Positions 1 to 12,300 of a DNA stretch of 64,000 nt are shown here, one piece after another. The DNA lies in the NCBI RefSeq assembly GCF_039555335.1, contig NC_092646.1, positions 25,425,739 through 25,489,738 of the forward strand. Direction: 5' to 3'. This DNA comes from Amphiura filiformis. Its lineage: Eukaryota > Echinodermata > Ophiuroidea > Amphilepidida > Amphiuridae. The translations under genes were made by a program, and so were the position numbers. The first letter of the stretch is position 1, and every line of letters begins with the position of its first letter. The notes beneath the pieces were generated by a model that made no database searches, was not told the origin of the DNA, and was given only the letters and a program-made list of their open reading frames with translations.

Positions 1-141
1 TAAAATGCGTATTATTTCGCGAATTTCAAAAAAAATCCAAATTATTTTACATTCTTTGTATTCGGAATGCAATTTGATATGTCTGATGTGCTCACATGTC
101 CCACAAAAATACCGTCCAAACGTTCATAGCACAGCCCTTAA
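1..141. mobile_element. right end of a palindromic MITE (same family as 61511-62146)
   Basis: The window opens inside a copy whose terminus (ATATGTCTGATGTGCTC, then CCAAACGTTCATA and CCCTTAA) matches the right arm at 62075-62146. The left part lies outside the window. Confidence 0.7.
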
Positions 142-878
142 ATAATAGTGCATTGATCTTATAGCAATGAGTCAATATGTATTGCCATTATTGAGTTCTA
201 TGCTCCTTCCTTCCACTAAATCCTCAAGAATGTAAATGTTAACATATGTTGTATTTCTCTCCTTTTGCTGGTACAGGTTCCCATCAAGGCAGTACAGGGT
301 CAATTATACGTCAGGATATCATGTCATATACACAATGAGCTCAAAGACTATGAGAACCTTGCAGAAGCTATACTAGTGTTAGCAGCAGAAAGAGTTCAAG
401 GAGTCTTATGAAACAGAATCATGTCCAGTGCTGTTGAAATCTCTCGAGTGCGTAACCTTTGTGAATTTGATTCTCGAAATGTTCTAATTACATGGTGTCC
501 AAAAAACTAGATAATAGATGGACAACTCTCATAAATGAACAAATAAATCACCTCATTGGGTGAAAAATCGGGAATGTATGTTAGATTTATGACCAGCTGC
601 AACAAAATAAGTACCATACTGTAATAGATTAATAATAAGCAGACAGAACACCAACTGGCAAAGTCCAGTATCATCTGTTAATGTTTGTGACTCAACGGTG
701 ACATGAGGTGACATGAGGTGACAATGATATACAAAGGCAAGGCACTGTTCTGTCGATATGTTTAAGAGAACAGTATATGACCACTTCACTTTTCAAAAGT
801 CTTATTGCTCTTTATCTAAATTTGATGCAGGTATATATGCTCTTGTCGACTGCTATATGTCTCTTTTTACATAATAGC
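142..878. other. no recognised feature
   Basis: AT-rich sequence with only short open frames and no family motif. A direct 11-base repeat ACATGAGGTG/GACATGAGGTG occurs near 700-720. Confidence 0.4.
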
Positions 879-1045
879 TATAGCAATAAATACCACTCAT
901 CTCCAGTGGAGGTCATTTTAAATCATGCTCAAGTCACATGGTTTAGCAATAAATAACATTCCTTAAACCATAATTTATGACTTGGGGATGATTTGAAGTG
1001 ACCTCTACTTGAGATGATTCTGGTATTTATTCCTAGCCATTATGT
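879..1045. mobile_element. hairpin MITE
   Basis: The left arm ACATAATAGCTATAGCAATA, then AATACCACTCATCTC, pairs with the right arm ending TATTCCTAGCCATTATGT. Short, non-coding, imperfect palindrome. Confidence 0.6.
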
Positions 1046-1050
1046 AAAAA

Positions 1051-1247
1051 TATGTGACACAATCTGGTCCATGGGGGCCAAAGGCGGCAAATTTGACACT
1101 GAGATAAAGGTAAAAATATGGAGTAAAAAACAATAAAATACATAATACTTGACAGTAAAAAACTTCATAACTTTAGAACCAAGCATGCTAGACTCAATTT
1201 TCAAAAATGCCTCCTTTGGCCCCCATGGTCCAGATTGTGTGACATAT
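1051..1247. mobile_element. hairpin MITE
   Basis: Arms TATGTGACACAATCTGGTCC and GGTCCAGATTGTGTGACATA are inverted copies enclosing GGGGGCCAAAGG and its complement. The 115-residue minus-strand frame across it is an artefact of the palindrome. Confidence 0.65.
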
Positions 1248-2270
1248 AAGGATGTGTGGTCGGGCAAAGAACAGTAACAAATGTTGACTATGTTTAGTAC
1301 ATGACACGCCACATTGAAACTGTTGCTTAAAATGTAATAACAGGCTATTATGTTACTAGTCTCTTTTTTAACATATCGCACCAACAAGCCAAGTATAATG
1401 TCACAAATGTCATTAACCTCGACAGACTTTCATTTTTGACAAAGTTTATTACACAGTGTAATTTATCAATATATGCCTTTCCTTGAATCAAATAATTCCT
1501 ACAAGTATATGATTCTTATTTTTGGGATTCTTACCTGCAAATTCAAGTACATTCTATGAATATAGCCTAATATTAAAAAAATAAAAAGTAATTCATATAC
1601 TAAATTATGTTATTATCGCTATAAGAATTTCCAGAGCTTCATTCTGTAAATTCAGAATAAGCACCCATACATAATCTTATGATCGAAAAGGGGCGTCACT
1701 TATCTCCAAAAATTTATCCAGAGTAGAATTTGTACACTTTTAATCAGGTGGAGGATAAATTTCATTTTGTAATGATATGTCCTTACTATACCCACGAGGG
1801 CCTATCACCGTTGACACTGTGCAGTCTTGTTCCTGTTCACCGAACCAGAAATTACCCATCATGCAATGCTAGTTTGCCGAATAGTCGCGTCCATTAAGTT
1901 CCTCGTGGTGACGTCATCCCGCTTGGGATTGATACAAAATACAGGTTGTTCTGTCTAGGTATGAGACTACCAGGCCAGTTTGTGTTTCTAAATTTTATTT
2001 TACAGTCAAATAAATTAATTGCAAAAAACCCGAATTAAATCGACCTAAAAATAAGCGAGATACGATGTTTTATATATGGCATATTTTTTACACAAAAAAT
2101 TTATATTTTGACTGTTTTCAAAGAAATTTAGATTTATACCAATAATAATCCAAACTTTTTATTTCAATACCATAAACATTGACTGTCGTGCTCATTAAAA
2201 CTAGAAACAAACATTTAAATAGGAATCTATTCTTTATGCAAATCACACATTGCTTTAAGATTAATGTATC
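1248..2270. other. no recognised feature
   Basis: AT-rich, non-coding. A more GC-rich patch at 1790-1930 has no recognisable structure. Confidence 0.4.
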
Positions 2271-2346
2271 TTTCTTTTTGTAACCATTTGTACTTGTATC
2301 TTTAATATATTAACTATAGCAGTTTGTTTGATGAATGTTAATAAAA

Positions 2347-2386
<40 letters not shown>

Positions 2387-2402
2387 AATTAATTGATTGA
2401 TA
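2271..2402 (+). repeat. retroelement-like 3' tail with (ATTG)n microsatellite
   Basis: An AATAAA-containing AT-rich end (GTTAATAAAATATTG) runs into about twelve ATTG units (2350-2402). That is how many LINE 3' ends look, but no coding part remains, so the LINE origin is a guess; the microsatellite is certain. Confidence 0.55.
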
Positions 2403-2797
2403 TTGTGATACTGGAGTGTGTAGTTACTATTCGTGGTCACCTAACATTGGGACTACGCCTGGGTATAGAGGCCTTGAATGTGACGTATCATCCCGTAAAT
2501 ATGGCAGACTACTCAAATGCATTCAACAAAAGCATGATTGCAATCTACCGTGACAGTTCGTCTCACACCACATAACCCTGCACTACGATCAAATAGGTTG
2601 ATGACAACATTTGATTGAATGGACTGCACTCCGCCATAACTACGGTGAAGGACACCGGCTCAAATCCTTTGTTTGGAGCCAATCGATAATTTCATGCAGG
2701 GCCTCTATAATGGTATCAAACACATTTTAATGACCGTAAAAAGGAAAATCCACAGGGAATGCACAGGTATAACTACCCTTTGGTAACATTTGGGTAA
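2403..2797. other. 3' flank of nAChR copy A
   Basis: Non-coding sequence downstream of the receptor gene. The last ~60 bases before the ancestral stop (AAAAAGGAAAATCCACAGGG onward) are shared with the 3' flank of copy B at about 20905-20966. No AATAAA was seen on the minus strand close to the stop. Confidence 0.45.
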
Positions 2798-3343
2798 CTA
2801 CCAGTTTTCTTCAAGATCACGTTTTACTGCGTCATATTCTTCCTCACTTCCTATCACAACCTTAACTGTTATACACACAGTACATACAATCGATCATGTA
2901 CAAACTGAAAGTGTTGAGCAACAGACGATCAGCAACGATAGAAACACGCCGCCATTGCATTTGTTCAAATGTTTGGGCATTCCTATTGGTCAAATCCGTC
3001 TTCATGAAATTTTCTAATTTGTCTAAGCGCTCTTCTAAGATGAAGGTGATGTTATTAATAGTGCCATTCGATGATACTTGGTTTGCACTATTCGCATGAA
3101 GCTCTTCTACACCACTTTCGAACGATTTCCTCGAATTTGGATTCGCAATTTGAAACGTTTTAATTCCGTCCGTGTTGTCTTCAATTGCATCTGGCGATAG
3201 GCATAACACACGGGGTAAGAAGTGAAGAAACACACGTTTCACCCATCGAGGAACAGGCTGGGATAAAGCACTCATATGCATGACGATGCCAGTTGCTATC
3301 ACCGAGACACACACCATGACTATCATACACAAGAAATAGGTTC
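2798..3343 (-). CDS. nAChR copy A last exon (TM3, cytoplasmic loop, broken TM4)
   Basis: The exon follows a TTTTTGTAG acceptor and opens with TM3 (TYFLCMIVMVCVSVIATG), then a cytoplasmic loop of roughly 110 residues, then TM4. Where copy B reads FSLFMIICTVYITVEVV, this copy reads FSLYMIDCMYCVYNS and stops, because four extra bases (a CGAT near 2891) shift the frame. The bases that would encode the ancestral C-terminus (GSEEEYDAVKRDLEENW) survive downstream in the shifted frame to the TAG at 2798-2800, which suggests a recent lesion. Confidence 0.88.
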
Positions 3344-6300
3344 CTACAAAAATAATAAAAGAGTAGGTTCTTACAAAAAATAATAACGCTCTTAGGATGA
3401 CAACTTAACAAGTTGGTCCATTACTCATAGCATGCTTAGTTAGCAGGGCTTGAAGTTGAAACACAGTTGGCTCGGACAGGCTACTTGACCGGATATTAAG
3501 TTGTAAATGTAGTACATCACAAGAACAATACATACATTAGTGACATTTGCACTTGCTATAATGGCAATTTCTTGAACGTTTTACATGTCTTGTTCTTGAG
3601 GTATGGTCTTTATCATAAGCAGCACATTAGGTAAAGAGCATTTGGACCTTACCATTCTGGGTTTTTCTTGAGAGAAACAATATTCGCTCATTTCCATGGC
3701 TTGGTACTGATGTGACATTTTGTACAAAATGTTCATCATATTTTGTTGGCTTTTACAATGTGCTTTATTGTATAATTTATACTGTCCCGTTAGTATATCA
3801 TACATACCAATGAGAGGAGGATCATCTGAGGTTGGCGGTATGTTCCCAGCAATAATTTGTTGGAACACTATCAAAGCCAATAAATTGGTGACAGAGTATG
3901 TCAGCTTCTCTCCGCAATCAGGAGGCAGATAAAATACCACAAGTGATAGTATTGATAGCGCCAAACACGGCAATATCATGTAGTAAATGTAGAAGGCAGA
4001 GTGATGTTTGAATACCAGGATGTAGCGTACTTCAGGGTACGGTTCTGGGCAACATAAGTATGTAGTTACCACTCGTTTGGTACGAGCTGCTACCATGTCC
4101 CAGACTCCATTGGATAAGAACCTGTAGACGTAACATACGATAGTCATTCAATAAGTTCTACATCAGCTCTTAGAACATTGGTTCTGTAAATGGTACTGTA
4201 AACGTTCGTTTTGAACAATTCCAGTCCAAAATGATGTTGATCTACTCACATTTTCAGTGACGTTTCGCCACTACACTAGTGGTTTCTTCAGACTGCAACT
4301 CATCACATCTTGACTGCTTCCTTTATAGTCAACAGGAGCCGTAGAAGGCGTGATGAGTTGGTCAAAGATATTGTTGAGTGAATAGGCCCCTCGTCCTTGT
4401 TTAGAGTGTCTTTTCCTTTTCGGCGTATCCAGATCTTTTAGCCATCTGGTGGTCTTGTTAGCTTCCCTGTCGATAACTTTCGAGTCCTCCCAATTAACTG
4501 ATGGAATGATTAGGAGAAGCTACGTGATCGGTGATAGCTGACTTGTGAATGTCTGTGATAGATGATTTTCGGCTAGCTCGAGTATATGGTTTGCTTTCAA
4601 GTTTCTCCACTTCTTTTTGGTGTTCTTTCAAGCGAAGGGACGGCCGCTTCTCCAATATATGAACTAGCACAGTCTCCGCAGTGGATTTCATAAATCGCCT
4701 CCGCTTTTTGTTGAGGGAGGAGTTTGTCCTTGGGATGAACGAGCATGCTACGTATTTTACGGAGTGGTTTCATACCAGTTGCGAAGTCATGTTTAAAAAT
4801 AAAAAACTCGCGAGACTCGGTAAGGCCCTCTATAAAAGGACCTACAACCATGCCTTTTGACTTTTCACCGTCATCTTTTTGCTTAGAGGTAGGCTTTGTC
4901 TTAAGAGTAGCTCTGTCTTGTTTTTGGAAATAGCTTTCTGCTCATCAAGCCACTCCATAGATGTTGCAAGCGAGGGGGCTATAAAGGGGACTACCCATGG
5001 CCATGCCGAAACGTTGGCGATAGATTTGACCTGAGTAACTAAAATATGCGACCGTAGCAAGGCAAAATTTGGTAAGTTTTATTATGTCGTCGATGGAGAG
5101 GAGAGTTCTGTTTTTAAGATCTTTATCCTCATTCAGTCTTTCTCTGAGCACATGAAGAGTGAGATCAATAGGGGTACTCGTGAAAAGCGCCACCACATCG
5201 TGCGAGTTAAGGATCTCATCTTCCTCAAGGGTTACATCTTTCAGATCTTCCACTAGAGTTTTTGAGTTCAGAACATGGTGCTCGGATTGGCCAACAATAG
5301 GACTCAAAATATCAGCAAGGGACTTGGCCACGTTGTAACCGATTGAGCCTGTAAAGGCTAGGTCGAAGCGGAGTACCGCCTTTATGAATATTGGGGCTAC
5401 CATAAATTCGAGGTACATTTTCCGAGGTTGGGTACAGAAACTGCTTGTCCGCTTTCTTGATCTTATCTTCTTTTTCTAGCCTATGTGAAATTGAAACCAG
5501 TTCTCTTTTTTGTTTTGGCGTGGGATCACGATCTAATTTTTCATAAGTCTTTGAGTCGCTAAGGAGGGTGCACATTTTTTGTTGGTAACTCTGTTTTGTC
5601 CATGACAACTGTTGCCCGTCCTTTATCAGCCCCCAGGACCATGATAGAATCCTGTTTTTGAAGCCGGTTAATCGCGACTTTACTGATATTTGAGGAGGTA
5701 ATTTCGCGGATTTTAATGTTCCTACAATCTCCGCACGTAATTGTGCTGCTTCAGGTTTGGGAAGCTTCCAACATGCTTTCTCACACGCAACGATATGCTC
5801 ATCAACAATGGACGAGTGATTTAAATTATCGGGACATACCGCGTATCCAAGAACGCGCATTAAAACACTCTATTTTGATCTTCTGACAGTTTTTTTTTTT
5901 ACTTTTGACCCATCGCTTTAGCTGAGTGCCACTCATGTTCCGTTCCGCATGAGAATTGTTCTTATTTACATTGTTGGTCACCGAATTCCCCTACTTTTTC
6001 GCAAGTTCTTTCAACTTCCGCTTGTCACGGGCGCTGACATGTTGGAATTCATTCTCGCGAGAGAGAGGCTACGACCACGTAGCTTCTTCTAATCATTCCA
6101 TCAATTGGGACTGAGGACTCAAAAGTTATCGACAGGGAAGCTGACAAGACCACCAGATGGCTAAAATAGGCTATCTGGATACGCCGAAAAGGAAAAGACA
6201 CTCTAAACAAGGACGAGGGGGCCTATATTCACTCAACAACATCTTTGACCAACTCATCACGCCCTCTACGGTTCCTGTTGACTATAAAAGGAAGCAATTA

Positions 6301-9300
6301 AGATGTGATGAGTTGCAGTCTGAAGAAACCACTAGTGTAATGGTGAAACGTCACTGAAAATGCCGAGTAGATGGAATTGTTCGAAACGAACCATGTTTAC
6401 AGTTCAATCCAACATTCCAAATGAACTTGTTAAAAGATCTGTAAATGGTAGCTTCTTCAAACTTAGCATGATTATACATTGGAATCTTAACTATAAATGG
6501 AGGCAAATGTACACATTTAATACCTTTTTCAGATATTTGTATGTGACCTCGGAACCAGAATAAGATTTCGTACAATGGAATCATTGAGTGTCTTGAGTTG
6601 TAGCTCAGACTCACCAGGTCCATCAAAGTTCATCACCATTACTTACTTTACTTTTGTCCTCCGCTTATTCCTCTCAGAGTCGCGGGGAAATGATGGGACG
6701 TCTGTCTTGGGCTGCATGGGTAGCATCTGTCAGGTTGGTATTGTGCCTTGTCAGGATTTTCTTGACCCCCTCAATCCATCTTCTTCTTGGCCTTCCGACA
6801 GGTTTGGTACCGGACAGTTTGCTGTTGTAGGACCGCAGGGCTGGTTGATTTGTGGGCATGCGCATAAGATGACCAAACCATTTGATGCGATGGCTTTCAA
6901 TCTGGTCTAGCATAGGCTTGGTGCCAACCATGTCTCTGATGACTTCATTCCTAATTTTGTCCCGTCGTGTCTTGTTTACAGCTTTTCGTAGGCATTTCAT
7001 TTCACAGGTGGTGATCTTCTGTTCAGTCTTTTGTTCATAGCCCATGTTTGTGCCTGGTAGCAGAGAGTCGGGGTATAGATTGCGTTGATGATTGTTCTTT
7101 TTGCATCCATTGGCACAGCTGGGTGGGAAAGTATAGGCCCAAGCATGAAGGTGATGTTGTTTGCTTTCTGGCATCTGGTTTCAATTTCTCGGTCTATCTT
7201 CCCGTCTTCAGTAAAGATGCTGCCCAGATACTTAAACTCCTTTGATTGCTGGAGGGTTGTGTTGTCAATCTTGATGTCCAAGGTCTTTTGGGATCGGCTG
7301 ATCAGCATGGTTTCTGTCTTTGGGATGCTTATGCTCATGCCATACTTTTGGCAGGTTGCGTGCAGTCTGTTGGTGTGGTTTTGTAAGCTAAGGCTGTCTT
7401 GGTGGATGAGACATTGATCATCTGCAAACAGTAGTTCATTGAGAGCTTCTTCATCTAGATTTGCTTCTTGGGTGATCCTGTCCATAAAAATGAGGAACAG
7501 GAGAGGCGAGAGGACACATCCTTGTCGGACACCTGACTTCACAGGAAACCACTTGGTGAGTCCGGTCCTTGTCCTGACAGTACAGAGGCTGCCCCTGTCT
7601 CTAATTGATCTCCCATTTATACCCCTATTTGATCTGGTCACAAAAGTCACTTAAATATCACAAACTTTAACAGGCCTGTACATGAGGTACACAAAAGATT
7701 GAGAAGTATTATTTGCATCTGAAAGTGTATTAATTTTTTTTTGACTAATTAGTCAGAATTTATGAATGCTTAATAGCTCTTAATTTATATTGAATATTGT
7801 TAATACAGACAACGATTCATATGTTATCACAGTTAACAATAGTCATTTAATTGGTAACATCAATAATTATGATCGACTAAAGCAATATATGTTTCTATTG
7901 CCTAAGATTCCCATGTCAGTGTGGTGCACTACAAGGTATTTCTTGTGTTTATTCTAAGTGGCTTCTATAATTAAAGACAGAGATAAAAACAATTTATCGC
8001 GTCTGATGTCACTGTCAATTACGATCCTTGATTGGTTTACACAGGTTAATCAGCGCGTAAAAGGAAGACCGAGTGCTGATCGGAGAAAAGGAATAGCAGC
8101 AAATGGCGAAAAGTCCGTACTTTTACAAGGCAAAAAGCAGCTTTTCTAGGCATTGTGGACATGGTGCCTTCACCAAAGAAAGTTTCCTACTATAAATACC
8201 TACATTTTGAGATGGTTTGCATGTCGAAAGGTGCAAAATTAACAATAAGACGCCCGGTTATAAATCCGCGTTCAGCAAGTCATCATCACGACACAAACCG
8301 TGCTCAAACAGGTGACGTCAGACGCGATAAATTGTCTTTATCTTTGTCTTTCATTATAAGTGCAAACATAGATTATGTATTCTACTGGGCTAAAGTTTAC
8401 CTGGATGTATTAGCATCCAAGCTATGTTCAGGGTACAGATCAATTTCCAAACCGTCATGATTCCATGAAGAAAATGTAAGAATGCAAACCTGGACGTCAA
8501 ACGGAAACCATCTAACATGAATTTTACAAGTTGAACGGTAAATAGCTAGGGCATACCACATTATTGTACCATCTGGATAGATGTTGGCGACAGTATCAGC
8601 TTTGTAGGCAACATCGATGTCAGCCCTGAATAATAATAAATAGACACGGCAGATTATTAGACACACACACATTTATATAGAAAAACTAATGAAGAAAGAC
8701 TGATATTTGAACGAAAATGTTAAATATGTGTGTTTATATGTATAAGGAAGAAGAACAATGAGACAGAAGCTGATTATGTCAACAAAAAAAAGAGGGAAAA
8801 AATGAATGAACACATAGGTTTCAACAATCCAATAAGGGTATTTCAAACTACAACATGAACGCACGACCTTGGATACAATAATTAAAATACCAACCATGAT
8901 GGTTGGATTCATCGCACAGTGTACGCAAAAAATCGTCACGCTATGCCAGGCTCTATTCATTCAATTGAAATATCTACTAGCTTCTACTGTAACTACCAAT
9001 GTAAAGAGGCGCAGAATTTCTGAAATGAAAGGTGAGTGAAAAGCCCTTGAAATAAAAGGACTGTTCAAAATCAAATGGAAAAAAGGAAAATGCTATTACA
9101 TACCTATCATACAAAGTTATGTCTGGCACCCATATCTTTGAAACAGGAACAGTGTGTCGTCTTATACCATTGTAATCCTTAGGATTCCATGTAAGGAACT
9201 CGTCAGTCCATGTCTATCAAGAAGAAGAAGAACAACTAGAAGGCTATATATTTGTACACAAATACGGCTATACCCGCATGTTATCGGTGTACCCAAACTT

Positions 9301-12300
9301 ACAGTCCTTACTTGCTGAGGACTTAATATAAAGAAATTATAAAAAGTCGCCCAATTGGACGAAAAAATGTGTAAAAAGTGAAAGTCCAAGTCACAAGCTT
9401 TAATTTAATGTAGGTTGCACTCTCGTAGCACTTAAAATAAAGAAATTGTATAAAGTCCCCTCCCAGGGGAGGCGTCTCTCTTACTCTCCATAGGTTGCTG
9501 TTGTCAGTCTCTCTTATTCACAGTGAGGCTATGCAATATGATTAGGGGAAAACTATTCCAGAGGGAGTATGTAAATTAAATGGAATAGCAATTTCAGAGG
9601 GAGTATGTGAATTAAACGGAACAGCCTATGGGTATGTAATTTATCTGGAATAGCCTTAACGTTGATGTCATCTATATTATAATTAATTCTCTGTGGATCT
9701 GTTTAGTCCTACGTGTATGGAGTGGGTGTTAGTAACAATATAATTCTCAGGTGCAATCTGTGTACAATCTCTGAGCCCTGAAGCTGTTTAATTTGATGAG
9801 AAACGACCGGCCCTTTGTTTTAACATTTGCGGCCCTGGGGCCCATAGTATTTGACTTGTGAGCTGGGCACTGTAGCTGCTTTATTTACTGAGTAACGGCC
9901 GGCCCTATGTGTTAGCGTTTGGGGCCCTGGGGCCCATATTATGTGACATATGGGGCTCACATGTACATATAACAATGTAATTCTCAGGTGCAATCTGTGT
10001 ACAAACTCTGAGCCCCAAGCTGCTTTATTTGATGAGAAACGCCGGCCCTTTGTTTTAACATTTGGGGCCCTGGGGCCCATAATATTTGACTTATGGGGCT
10101 CATTTACATATGTTGAAGTATAATTCTCAAGTGTTATCAGTACACTTAAGCTGGGCATTGTAGTTTCCCCCTATGATTAGGGGGAAACTATTCCAGAGGG
10201 AGTATGTAAATTAAATGGAACAGCCATTTCAGATGGAGTATGTAAATTAAACGGAACAGCCTTTTTTGGGGACATTTCAGAGGGAGTATGTAAATTAAAT
10301 AGAACAGTCAATGGGTATGTAATTTAACTGGAACAGCCTTAACGCTTCACGCTGGTATTTCCAATTATGATAATACGATCTGTCTGTTTAGTCCTACGTG
10401 TGTGGGGTTGGATGGGTGTGTGGGTGTTAGTAACTGTTAGTAGCACTTAAAATAAAGAAATTATAAAAAGTCCCCTCCCCAGGGGAGTCGTCTCTCTTAC
10501 TCTCCATAGGTTGCTGTTGTCAGTATCTCATACCCACAGTGAGGCTATGCAATATTATTAGGGGGAAACTATTCCAGAGGGAGTATGTAAATTAAATGGA
10601 ACATCCATTTCAGAGGGAGTATGTAAATTAAATGGAACAGCCAATGGGTATGTAATTTAACTGGAACAGCCTTAACGCTTCACGCTGGTAGTTCCAATTA
10701 TGATATAATACGATCTGTCTGTTTAGTCCTACGTGTGTGGGGTGGATGGGTGTGTGGGTGTTAGTAACAATATAATTCTCAGGTGCTATCTGTGTACATA
10801 TTCTGAGCCCGGAAGCTGCTTTCTTTGATGAGAAACGGCCCGCCCTTTGTTTTAACATTTGGGGCCCTGGGGCCCATAATATTTGACTTATGAGACCCAT
10901 GTACATAATTATGTTGAAGTATAATTCTGTAGTGCTATCAGTAGACTCAAGCTGGCCACTGTAGCTACTTTATTTACTGAGTAACGGCCGGCCCTATGTT
11001 TTAGAGTTTGGGGCCCTGGGGCTCATATGTACATATAACAATGTAATTCTCAGGTGCAATCTGTGTACAAACTCTGAGCCATAAAGCTGCTTTATATGAT
11101 GAGAAACAGCAGGCCCTTTGTTTTAACATTTGGGGCCCTGGGGCCCAATATATATGACTTATGGGGCTCATGTACATATGTTAAAGTATGATTCTCAAGT
11201 GCTATCAGTAGACTCAAGCTGGGCATTGTAGCTGCTTTATTTACTGAGTAACGGCCGGCCCTATGTTTTAGCGTTTGGGGCTCTGGGGCCCATATTATGT
11301 GACATATGGGGGTTATATATACATATGACAGTATAATACTAAAAGACCTATCTGTGTACCAAATCTGAACCCTGTAGCTACTTTATTTGCTAAGAAAGAG
11401 CCGGCCCTTTGTTTTAACAGTAGGACCCCTGGGGGCCCCAGCCTTGTACATCTGGGGCCAAAATGGGCAAAAGGCACATCTACAACTTACCCAGCAAACA
11501 CAAAACGTTTTCGACATCATTCGCAAAAGGTTATAAAAGGTTGTCAGAAAACGTTTAAATGTCGGGTTATATAAAGGGTATATTATGAGTATACAACGTT
11601 TTCATAACCTTAAAAACATTTTTTGATAATCTACTGCTCAGCAAACAAAAATGTTTTACAGAAAACGTTTAAATGTCGGGTTATATAAAGGGTATAAAAA
11701 CGTTTTAATAACATTCCAAAAACATTCTTGAAAAATTGATACAAAACATTCTAAACAGAATGTTATTTTGGGGAGTTGAAAAAATATTTTGCGAAAAATG
11801 TTTGCCCAAAATATTTTCAATAACGTTTTAAAACGTTTTCATGACCTTTATATAACCCGACATTTAAATGTTATTAAAAGGTTTTGAAAAAAACATTTTA
11901 AGAACATTTCTGTGTTTACTGGGTTCAAATATTTTAACATAATGTTATTTAAGTATTGACACAATATTTGGCAAAAATGTTTGCAACAATAGTTTACAAT
12001 AACATTTTTGAAAACATTTAAAAATATTGTTGTAGTGTGTTTTCATACAAAACGTTTTAAAACGTTATCATGACCTTTATATAACCCGACATTTTAATGT
12101 TATTAAAACGTTTTTACCTAAACCAAAAGCCAAAATATAACTTATTTAAAACGTTTTTAAAACGTTTTTGTGTTTGCTGGGTAGGGCCCATACATATGCC
12201 ACATATGAGCCCTAGTGTTCTTGTACTTTTAGAGCTAGGCTTGTCAATCTGATGCACCATATTTTAACATTTGGGCCCCTGGGGCCCATAATATATAACA

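Larger units (their letters stand above)
4196..6437 (-). mobile_element. Penelope-like retroelement inserted in nAChR copy A intron 5, inverted ends, 13-bp target duplication
   Basis: Minus-strand fragments in several frames give the canonical Penelope order. Reverse transcriptase comes first: IYGSPNIHKGGTPLRP near 5430, then LNSHDVVALFTSTP and FGMAMGSPLYSPLACNIY near 5000. A GIY-YIG endonuclease follows (AIYEIHCGDCASSYIGEA, 4650-4720; continued in another frame by LKEHQKEVEKLES). Frameshifts show it is dead. The last ~240 bases (4200-4500, minus) reappear inverted at 6110-6420 on the plus strand beyond the 5' end, matching the inverted pseudo-LTR arrangement known for these elements. TCTGTAAATGGTA flanks both sides (4183-4195 and 6438-6450) and occurs once in the equivalent intron of copy B as CTGTAAGTGGTA, so it is the target duplication. 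Confidence 0.85.
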
